NCBI GenBank assembly: GCA_013214355.1 | Contig: JABSSL010000077.1 | Coordinates: 93,212-157,211 of the forward strand | DNA length: 64,000 nt | Source: Saprospiraceae bacterium | GTDB lineage: Bacteria; Bacteroidota; Bacteroidia; Chitinophagales; Saprospiraceae | Direction: 5' to 3' | In this document: positions 23,418 to 30,836 of the stretch, in pieces | Numbering within the stretch: the stretch's first letter is position 1 | Layout: each line of letters starts with the position of its first letter | Program-made: the position numbers and the translations under genes | The notes under the pieces: generated by a model | Database searches by the model: none | The model's input: only the letters and a program-made list of their open reading frames with translations | What the model was told of the DNA's origin: nothing

Positions 23418-25679
23418 TCAAGTACCAAAACCGATTTCATCGAGGATTATCACTCCCTTCGAAGTCTGATCAAAAACAAAATGGATTTGCTCTATCGCGT
23501 TAAAGTTAAAGGATTCAACAGCATCAAAATCACGCCAAGGTATGGCAAAGCTTTCCGTCGTGACTTCCCAGCTATTGGAGAATTGTTGTTGATCCAGGCT
23601 CTTACTTTTGGTATACTGTACTTTCAACCTAGGAGCGATTTTCTTATGGTTGCTTAGTATCAACTGAGCTTTTTGACCACTGGTATCTTGTAGTATCAGC
23701 CTTAGATCCAGAACGGGGTCCTTACCCTTAAATTTGGGTAGCATATTTGGATCTCCTGTCGCACAGGTAAAGAGGAGTTCTCTGCTTCCATTCGCATGAG
23801 CATAGGGAAAATGAAGCTGATATTGGGTGATTGAATCTAACCTAAGGCTATCTCCGTAATCCCACCCGATTACTACTGCATTGTTACCTTGAACTAAATT
23901 GTTCCTATACTTCAATTGTTCTTCTCTCCAGATTTTTGGAAATAGGGACTTAGTGAGAACACCTTTTGATTCTCGAGCAGCATCTATATCATTTTCAAAG
24001 TTAGCCAAGATATTAGCTCGCGTATCCTTATAATGGCCGAGGTAAATACCTTTTGGCAACCATTCATTGGCATGCCCAGTATGTTTGAAAAGAGCACGAT
24101 AAGCATCTGTTTCTGCAGCATTCCCTACCGCAAATTGGGCGAAGGCGCTAATGAAAACTTTTGCTACCTGTTCTTGATGTGTTCTTGGAATGATTGGATA
24201 AGTGTTCAGCAGCCAATTATAAGGAGTGCCAAAGTCTGTTCGGTCCCAGGTACTATTGAACTGACCATGGTTGGCTCCATGAACGTAAATTCCTGTTTTT
24301 GACCAGTTTTGAAGCGTATCTTTCTGCGTGATCCGTTGATACTGACGCAGACCGAAGAAACCACTTTCATCCGCATCATAGGACCCTTGCAAGGAAAGGA
24401 AGTGAACATTTTCCAACTCCATTTGCCGATCGTAGCGATAGTCAGTTGGTGCAATAGCTACTACCCCTCTAATTCCAAAACCAAAATTGAAGGTTTCTAT
24501 AGCATTATCTGGAAATCGAGGTAATTGGTTAAAGGCGGCTGCAATCGAAACTGCTTCCCCTCCTCGCGAGTGCCCAATTAGGATAACTCGATCCAAATCT
24601 GCCTTTTGGTAGAGCTCATGATTGGCAGCTCGACTCCAGATCGACCATTGTTCTAGGTGTTTCAGTAGAAGCCAGGCACGAGTAGGCATTTCCTTCCCTC
24701 TGAAGTCACCTGACCAAGTACCGTTGAGAAAGTTTTCATCCACGGATACTGCAATCATCCCCTGGCTAGCCAATAATTCACCTAGATAAGCATAACCCTC
24801 ATCGGAGTAATCTTCCATCGCATGGTTCCCGTGAACCATCAACACTATTGGAGCAGGGCTATTCCGTTCAGGTAGGAAAACTCTTCCATTTAATGGAAAG
24901 CTATCTACACCGAAGCCCCAATATTTTTCTCTCCATTTCTTCTTCCTCCCTTTCCAGTCTGGAAGAAGGTTTTTGGCATTTACAGAAGCTGTTTGATAGC
25001 GTACGGTTGTATTAAAGGCAGCTCTTTTGAGATCATTTCCACTTCCATAGGTGAATTTTTCGTAAGTAAAATTACCAGGGAGAGAAGGGTCTATAGTTCC
25101 TTGCTCCTGAAGGGTAGGACTTGGGCTGGATCGCTCAAAGGATAAAGGATAAGATGGTTTCCCTTCAGATTGGAGCCATGAAATTCCCCAGACGATGGCT
25201 ACAACGCCTATTACTAAGCCTAACCACGCCCACTTACTTCTAGTTTTTGACCGTTTTGGATGCAATAGGAAGGATAAACTACCACCTAAAACAATACTCA
25301 GTCCCATCAACATCCAGATGGTCGGTTGATAGATTTGACTTGGCCAACGGAACGGGATGAGGCGAAAATAGAGTAAGGCAATAAGCGCTCCCCCAATAGC
25401 CACGAGAACATGCTTCGGGCTAGACTCTAGGAGTTTGAGTAATATTCCCAATAGGAAGGTACTTAGAAAATACACACCAACTCCGCTCAGGATTCCTCCA
25501 AGTAACAGGATATAGGGCGAAAGCCAAAAGAAGCGTGACAGAAAACCAGCTGTACCGGAAACCAATGCTACTAAGGCTATCAGTCCTATGATTCCTCCTA
25601 GCCAAAAGTTAGGGCCTTTTGAATCGGGTTGTGGTGGTCTGGCATTGGCCCATACTTCTTTTAGCCATGGTTGAATCAT
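23418..25679 (-). CDS. Membrane-anchored alpha/beta hydrolase
   Basis: 753 residues. The N-terminal ~170 residues contain four to five membrane segments (IIGLIALVALVSGTAGFL, ILLLGGILSGVGVYFLSTFL, VLVAIGGALIALLYF, WAWLGLVIGVVAIVWGI). A long soluble alpha/beta-hydrolase domain follows: oxyanion/strand IVLMVHGNHAMEDYSDEG, nucleophile elbow GHSRGGEA (Ser near residue 370), a strand-Asp (LQGSYDADESGFFG) and a His in VHGANHGQFNSTW. A C-terminal beta domain (about 600-753) follows, possibly carbohydrate-binding. It resembles bacterial esterases annotated as dienelactone-hydrolase- or PET-hydrolase-like, but the membrane front end is unusual. The substrate is unknown. Confidence 0.83.
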   Translation of the reverse strand: MIQPWLKEVWANARPPQPDSKGPNFWLGGIIGLIALVALVSGTAGFLSRFFWLSPYILLLGGILSGVGVYFLSTFLLGILLKLLESSPKHVLVAIGGALIALLYFRLIPFRWPSQIYQPTIWMLMGLSIVLGGSLSFLLHPKRSKTRSKWAWLGLVIGVVAIVWGISWLQSEGKPSYPLSFERSSPSPTLQEQGTIDPSLPGNFTYEKFTYGSGNDLKRAAFNTTVRYQTASVNAKNLLPDWKGRKKKWREKYWGFGVDSFPLNGRVFLPERNSPAPIVLMVHGNHAMEDYSDEGYAYLGELLASQGMIAVSVDENFLNGTWSGDFRGKEMPTRAWLLLKHLEQWSIWSRAANHELYQKADLDRVILIGHSRGGEAVSIAAAFNQLPRFPDNAIETFNFGFGIRGVVAIAPTDYRYDRQMELENVHFLSLQGSYDADESGFFGLRQYQRITQKDTLQNWSKTGIYVHGANHGQFNSTWDRTDFGTPYNWLLNTYPIIPRTHQEQVAKVFISAFAQFAVGNAAETDAYRALFKHTGHANEWLPKGIYLGHYKDTRANILANFENDIDAARESKGVLTKSLFPKIWREEQLKYRNNLVQGNNAVVIGWDYGDSLRLDSITQYQLHFPYAHANGSRELLFTCATGDPNMLPKFKGKDPVLDLRLILQDTSGQKAQLILSNHKKIAPRLKVQYTKSKSLDQQQFSNSWEVTTESFAIPWRDFDAVESFNFNAIEQIHFVFDQTSKGVIILDEIGFGT

Positions 25680-25752
25680 GTTGGAGTAGGTTTAGGTACT
25701 TGAAAAGACAATGTTTAGCGCGGTAAAGAAATCAATGTTAAGGCTGAATGGC

Positions 25753-26826
25753 CTATGGGTTACTGAGAAACTGTTCAGCAATTCTAAATGGTAGATTGTT
25801 GAGTCTTGCACTACTTAGGTTAACTAAGGTAATTACTACTAGTTCTTCTTCTGGGAAAATAAGAAGAAAGCTAGTCCCTCCTACTGATCCACCGCTGTGA
25901 CCAAACCATCTGCGGCCTTTCTTATCTTCACCGCTGCGCCAGCCCAATCCATAATTGATACTTTTGCCTGCTTTAGTCTTTTGTGAAGTGACCAATAATT
26001 CCAAACTACCTTTCTCCAAGTAATCTCCATAAATATGCCCATGAGCAAATCGAATCAGGTCCTCTGAGGTAGAGAGAAAGCCTCCCCCCGCCCACTTGTA
26101 GCTGTTGTCAACATAAGGGGCTTCTTGGATTTCCTTGTTGTTAATCAAATAAAAAGCAACGCGGTTTTCTTGCGCTCTGTCAGCGTGATCAGGAAAGGTA
26201 TTGGATAGTTTAAGTGGATCAAAAACAGCAGATTGCATAAAGGTCAGAAAATCTTCCTCAGCGGCATTTTCAATAGCTGCACTGATCAGGTTCCAACCAT
26301 AGCTACTATAGGAGTATTGAGTTCCTGGTTCGTTGATCAGAGGGTCATCTTTGAATATATCGAGCCCCTCTCCGACCGTTTCGTACTTCTTCTGACTCAT
26401 AAACTCTAAGCCGCGATAGTGGCGAATCCCTGCTAGATGGCCGGCCAGTTGTCGCAAACTGATCGGGTATTTCTTTTCGGGAAAGGAGGGTACGTAGGTT
26501 TGAATTGGGGCATCTAAGTCTATCTTGTCGGCCTCCACTAATTTGATTAATGCCGCTGCGGTCATCGGCTTGGAAATACTACCGATCCGGAATAAGCTTT
26601 TTGAAGGATTGACCGGTTCATTGGCTGAAATATTAGCATGACCAAAGCCTTCAGACCAAATCACCTTCCCTTTTTGAGCAACGGTAACCGCTACACCTGG
26701 GAACAGGTTCTCCTTACTTGTTTTTTGGACTAGTGTCCGGGATTGATCTATTGCGGTAGTCCGCTTTTGTCCAAATAGGAGAATAGGTAAGCTGATACAA
26801 AGAAGAGCGATGATGGATTTATTCAT
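25753..26826 (-). CDS. Exported serine hydrolase of the class C beta-lactamase family
   Basis: 357 residues with a signal peptide (IIALLCISLPILLFGQ, cleavage near residue 20). The beta-lactamase/DD-peptidase fold is clear: SxxK at Ser83-Lys86 (GSISKPMTAAAL), then YSYSSYGWNL, where the usual YxN motif reads YSS, and the third motif HSGGSVGG near residue 310. These proteins are mostly esterases or peptidases of unknown substrate in Bacteroidota, and true beta-lactamase activity should not be assumed. The N-to-S change in motif 2 argues for a non-lactamase role. It is downstream of and reads the same way as nothing close, so it is monocistronic. Confidence 0.9.
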   Translation of the reverse strand: MNKSIIALLCISLPILLFGQKRTTAIDQSRTLVQKTSKENLFPGVAVTVAQKGKVIWSEGFGHANISANEPVNPSKSLFRIGSISKPMTAAALIKLVEADKIDLDAPIQTYVPSFPEKKYPISLRQLAGHLAGIRHYRGLEFMSQKKYETVGEGLDIFKDDPLINEPGTQYSYSSYGWNLISAAIENAAEEDFLTFMQSAVFDPLKLSNTFPDHADRAQENRVAFYLINNKEIQEAPYVDNSYKWAGGGFLSTSEDLIRFAHGHIYGDYLEKGSLELLVTSQKTKAGKSINYGLGWRSGEDKKGRRWFGHSGGSVGGTSFLLIFPEEELVVITLVNLSSARLNNLPFRIAEQFLSNP

Positions 26827-26930
26827 GTCCGGCGATTTTTCTTTTTAAGAAAAGAATTGAAGTGATTAATACCGGAATTTAGAGAATTCTTGATAAAATC
26901 AAGCAAGAAGAACATCCTATTCACCTGCCT

Positions 26931-27536
26931 ATGAAATTTGACTATACGTATTGGGAGCCTTTCTCTCCAAGTGAAGTGACTCAAATCTTTACTGATTTCT
27001 CTGCTTCCTGGTGCATCGCAGGAGGGTGGGGCTTAGACTTATTTATGGGGAAAGTTACTCGAGATCATGGCGATATTGATGTGGTAGTATTGCGGGATGA
27101 TCAGGGGCAATTATTCAATATCTTCCGCGGGTTCGAAATCTTTGTAGTCGATCCTCCAGGTGCCCTTCGAGCTTGGGAGCCCGAAGAGTATTTAGCAGCT
27201 CCACTGTATAATATCTGGGTTAGAAAAGAGAGGATGGGGCCCTGGAAAATTCAGATAATGTTACAAGATCATACAAAGCAAGAGTGGTTGTTTAGAAGGG
27301 ATCATTCGATCACCGGCGCTATGGAAGACCTAATTATCAAATCTGAGCAAGAGATTCCTATTCTGAACCCTGCTATCCAGTTGCTATATAAGGCTAAGAA
27401 TGCTAGAGGAAAAGATCAAGATGATTTCCGAGAGGTCCTGCCCTATGTTCACAAAGAGCAAAGAAGTTGGCTCCACGAAAAAATAGGGCAGGTTTACGGT
27501 CCAAGACATAGATGGGTGGAAGAACTAATGCGCTAA
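26931..27536 (+). CDS. Nucleotidyltransferase of the antibiotic-adenylyltransferase type
   Basis: 201 residues. The N-terminal nucleotidyltransferase core reads WCIAGGWGLDLFMGKVTRDHGDIDVVVLRDD (residues ~26-56): the GGWxLD and HGDxDVxV motifs with two metal-binding Asp match the aminoglycoside 2''-adenylyltransferase / lincosamide nucleotidyltransferase superfamily. The C-terminal part is helical (QLLYKAKNARGKDQDDFREVL). It would transfer AMP to a hydroxyl, but chromosomal homologues are common and often of unknown substrate, so drug resistance is only possible. Its 3' end overlaps the convergent PQQ dehydrogenase gene by 12 bp. It has no mobile-element context. Confidence 0.85.
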   Translation: MKFDYTYWEPFSPSEVTQIFTDFSASWCIAGGWGLDLFMGKVTRDHGDIDVVVLRDDQGQLFNIFRGFEIFVVDPPGALRAWEPEEYLAAPLYNIWVRKERMGPWKIQIMLQDHTKQEWLFRRDHSITGAMEDLIIKSEQEIPILNPAIQLLYKAKNARGKDQDDFREVLPYVHKEQRSWLHEKIGQVYGPRHRWVEELMR

Positions 27537-29663
27537 TGCAAAGGCTACATAGGCATCTCCTGATGGAAGTCCTAGTTTACCACCACCACAAGCAATTACG
27601 ATGTATTGTTTTCCATATACGGAATAGACGGCTGGCGTGGCAAAGCCTGCTGCAGGCAAGTCAGCTTCCCACAAGATATCCCCATTTTCTTGAGAAAAGG
27701 CCCGGATCTTATTATCCATTGTCGCAGCAATGAATATCAGTCCTCCAGCGGTAACTACAGGCCCTCCATAGTTTTCCGTACCGGTGGGTTCCATCCCCGC
27801 AGCCTCTAGTTCTGGATGAGAACCTAAGGTTACCTTCCAGGCAATCTCACCCTTGTTGAGATCGATAGCATTGAGCGTACCCCAAGGCGGCTTGATGGCA
27901 GGATAACCATCTAGGTCCTTGAATCTTTGATAGCCGTTCATGTAATAAGGATATGGCCAATTTTCTCTTCCAGCATTTTTACCACGATATTCTGGGGCAT
28001 TTTCTTTCTCTAATATGAAGGCAGCTAAAGCTTCTTTATCCTCTTCTTCCAGGTGTTCAAAGGCTGGCATCACCCCTTTCCCTTTGTTGATAATCGCAAC
28101 TACTTCTGGCTCCTTCAGTCTATCCTTGAGTCCTAGAAGGGAGGGTACTGTGGCATATACGTTTCCACCCTTACGATCTTTTCCATGACATGCCAGACAA
28201 TATACATTGTATAAACTTTTCCCTTTTTCGATCATCGAAGTCCCTTCATAAGTTTCATGGGGGATCATTTGTAGTATCCAGGGAATATCACTGCCGTTGA
28301 CATACATCATTCCTTTACTATTATCAAAGGCAGCTCCACCCCATTCTCCCCCACCATCAAAACCAGGGAGGACGATCGTTCCCTCTAGAGTTGGTGGAAT
28401 AAAAGGATCTCCTTCCTTGCTTTGCTGTAAGATGGTATTGGCATAAGTATTTGCTTCTGGAGTTCTATCTGTGACATCCTTTGGCAGCATACGGTTACGG
28501 GAAAATGGTGGAGGTTTAGTCGGAATAGGTTGGGTAGGCCAGGTGCTTTCTCCAGTCAGCTCCGAGGCGGGTACGGGGACTTCTTCAATCGGGAACAAGG
28601 GTTCGCCGGTTTCTCGATCAAAAAGGAAGACATAAGCAGATTTTGTGATCTGGGCGACGGCTTCAATTTTCTTTCCATTGTGCGTCACGGTAACAAGGTT
28701 TGGAGGCGCGGGTAAGTCCCGATCCCAGACATCATGGTGAACGGTTTGGAAATGCCAAATGCGCTCGCCGGTTTTTGCATTGAGTGCGATTAGGGAGTTG
28801 GCAAATAGATTTTCACCTTCTCTATCTCCACCATAAAAATCATAGGATGCTGATCCTGTTGGAACAAACACAATTCCTCTTTCTTCATCTAAGCTGAGAC
28901 CCGCCCAGGAATTGGCTCCTCCCATTCTTTTGTATGCATCCGCTGGCCAAGTGTCATGCCCAAATTCTCCTGGTTTAGGGATGGTATGAAAAATCCAAGC
29001 CATTTCTCCGGTCTTAACATCGAAGGCTCGAATGTGACCAGGGGCTGCACCAGTGGCTTCATTTACACGAGCACCTTGGATGATCAGATCCTTGTATATA
29101 ATACCTGGGGTATTAGCTACAATAAAGAAGTCAGCAAACTCTTCTCCTAAACCGGTATGAAGGTCTACTCTCCCATTGTCTCCAAAGGAAGGAATCGATA
29201 GCCCCGTTTCTGCGTCGATGGCATATAGATAGTCTTTTGCTGTGCACAGAATGCGTTTTTCCTTACCATCGGTCCAAAATGAAAGTCCTCGATTCACACC
29301 CATTCCAAACTGCTTATAGGCTTCTGCAGCGAAGGGGTCGAATTCCCAGATTTTCTCTCCAGTCTTGGCATTGAGCGCAAAAAACTTAAGCTTGGGAGAG
29401 CTGCCATAAAGGATTCCGTCAATGATAAGTGGATTACATTGGATTTGAGTTCTGCCCAAAGAATCCCCATCTCCCGTATGGTAGATCCAAGCTTGCTCCA
29501 ATTGATGTACATTTTCGGGAGTAACTTGCTTAAGAGATGAGTATTGATTGGAACCAGGTCCTCCCAAATAATGAGTCCAATCTACATCTGCTAGCTCGCT
29601 CTCCTGTTGAGTTTGACAGGATACTAAGGCCAGTATCCCCACCAAATATATTAGTAGTCGCAT
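27525..29663 (-). CDS. PQQ-dependent quinohaemoprotein dehydrogenase lipoprotein
   Basis: 712 residues. Lipoprotein signal (MRLLIYLVGILALVSC, Cys16). An eight-bladed PQQ beta-propeller with repeated tryptophan-docking motifs (LNAKTGEKIWEFDP, IDAETGLSIPSFG, FDVKTGEMAWIF, LNAKTGERIWHFQ, FDRETGEPLFP) occupies most of the chain. A c-type haem domain with CLACHGKDRKGG (CxxCH) is inserted near residue 485-560. The last blades follow (TLNAIDLNKGEIAWKV). It oxidises a sugar or alcohol in the periplasm and passes electrons to the respiratory chain through the haem. Glucose-type (membrane) dehydrogenase is the nearest known group. PQQ synthesis genes are absent from the window, so cofactor may be made elsewhere or scavenged. 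Confidence 0.93.
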   Translation of the reverse strand: MRLLIYLVGILALVSCQTQQESELADVDWTHYLGGPGSNQYSSLKQVTPENVHQLEQAWIYHTGDGDSLGRTQIQCNPLIIDGILYGSSPKLKFFALNAKTGEKIWEFDPFAAEAYKQFGMGVNRGLSFWTDGKEKRILCTAKDYLYAIDAETGLSIPSFGDNGRVDLHTGLGEEFADFFIVANTPGIIYKDLIIQGARVNEATGAAPGHIRAFDVKTGEMAWIFHTIPKPGEFGHDTWPADAYKRMGGANSWAGLSLDEERGIVFVPTGSASYDFYGGDREGENLFANSLIALNAKTGERIWHFQTVHHDVWDRDLPAPPNLVTVTHNGKKIEAVAQITKSAYVFLFDRETGEPLFPIEEVPVPASELTGESTWPTQPIPTKPPPFSRNRMLPKDVTDRTPEANTYANTILQQSKEGDPFIPPTLEGTIVLPGFDGGGEWGGAAFDNSKGMMYVNGSDIPWILQMIPHETYEGTSMIEKGKSLYNVYCLACHGKDRKGGNVYATVPSLLGLKDRLKEPEVVAIINKGKGVMPAFEHLEEEDKEALAAFILEKENAPEYRGKNAGRENWPYPYYMNGYQRFKDLDGYPAIKPPWGTLNAIDLNKGEIAWKVTLGSHPELEAAGMEPTGTENYGGPVVTAGGLIFIAATMDNKIRAFSQENGDILWEADLPAAGFATPAVYSVYGKQYIVIACGGGKLGLPSGDAYVAFALAH

Positions 29664-29690
29664 AAGTTTAAATTGGTATTCTCGATTTGA

Positions 29691-30536
29691 TTATTTTATT
29701 GGTTTGTATGCCTCTGCCCAGTGCATGGCATACCAGAGAGCGGCATCTTTTCTTTTCTTCCATTGATGCATCGCAGCGATTCCTTGATCAAAAAAAGATG
29801 CTGATAAAAGCTGATGCTCAATGATGACCGATTTGGCTCCATATACCACTCCGATGATGTTGTCTGCAAATGCCTCAAAAGTGGCATTACCAGCACAATC
29901 CCCGAAAAAAATGAAGGTATTACGAATCTTATGCATACCTGATTCATGAAGCAACTGAACTAATCTTCGCCCAACGTACGGATCATTCCCAAGTCTATCA
30001 TAAGAGCGAATATAGGCTTGCCAGAGCTCGTTGAATCCTGGACATTCGGGATACAATCTAAAAATATCATGATCATCATCAGCTAGGACTAATCTTCCGC
30101 CAGGTTTACATGCAGCGGCCATCTGTTGTACTACTTGGCTGGGTTCTCGTACATGTTCTAGTACGAATCTTGCATGAACTAGATCAAAACTATCCCATTC
30201 CTCATTTTGTAGCGGTAGCTGCGTGGCATCACCTTGCCTAAAAACGACTAATTCTTGCTCATTACTGGCATGAGCGAAGTCGATTGCCTGCCGCAATTGC
30301 TGTGGGTCTCTTTCAATTCCGAGAACAAAAGGTCTCTGGGAGTTGGTTTTAGCCATTAGGCGTGTAAACTGTCCTAGACCACTACCGATATCTAGTATCC
30401 TTTGCTCCTTTTCCAATTGCATTTCCTTAAGACAAGCTTTATTTAAGAGGTCATTTAACAGAGAAAGTCGAGCTTGTTCTTCCGGAGAAGTCCCATGGAT
30501 ATAATGGGAATCTGATTGATGTGATGCGGTTGACAT
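29691..30536 (-). CDS. Class I SAM-dependent methyltransferase
   Basis: 281 residues, cytoplasmic. Motif I RILDIGSGLGQFTRLMA (about 48-64) binds AdoMet, followed by LGIERDPQQLRQA (acidic ribose ligand), FDLVHARFVLEHVREP (motif IV, similar to UbiE/arsenite-type methyltransferases) and GGRLVLADDDHD. No substrate domain is identifiable. The start at 30536 gives a short polar N-terminus (MSTASHQSDSHYIHG) that is normal for the family. It lies 27 bp upstream of the PQQ dehydrogenase on the same strand and may share its promoter, though no functional link is apparent. Confidence 0.9.
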   Translation of the reverse strand: MSTASHQSDSHYIHGTSPEEQARLSLLNDLLNKACLKEMQLEKEQRILDIGSGLGQFTRLMAKTNSQRPFVLGIERDPQQLRQAIDFAHASNEQELVVFRQGDATQLPLQNEEWDSFDLVHARFVLEHVREPSQVVQQMAAACKPGGRLVLADDDHDIFRLYPECPGFNELWQAYIRSYDRLGNDPYVGRRLVQLLHESGMHKIRNTFIFFGDCAGNATFEAFADNIIGVVYGAKSVIIEHQLLSASFFDQGIAAMHQWKKRKDAALWYAMHWAEAYKPIK

Positions 30537-30836
30537 AATGCCTTCAGTTTATGTTCAACTAAGATAACAATATGCTAAAATATGAGAGATAAATCTTCGA
30601 TTGTCCTGTACTGTAGCAGTCTGTAAAATAATATAAATACCTTTTGGTATGTAAGATGTAGGCTTTTTACTTTACTACAAGGGCGGTCCTTAATTTGAAG
30701 TAAGGCCGCTTCGTACGGATTATATTAAGCAAGATAATATGAAGAGACAGTGTGAGTTCGTAAATTCGTGCCCTTCTACAATGGGGTTCAGCCGAAAGCT
30801 GACTCCTTTAAATTAGCCTGACAAAATCAATCTATC
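30537..30836. other. Divergent intergenic region before malQ, with a bulged hairpin
   Basis: 300 bp without an ORF of note. GCGGtCCTTA (30684-30692 plus bulged T) pairs with TAAGGCCGC (30701-30709), an 8-nt loop and one bulge. It sits about 130 bp before the malQ start. It is not followed by a T-run, so a leader or operator role is more likely than termination. Confidence 0.45.

Noticed and set aside
30739..30816. 25-codon frame upstream of malQ (starting MKRQCEF)
   Set aside because: Too short, no signal or ribosome site. It ends 20 bp before malQ but has no leader-peptide character such as repeated codons.
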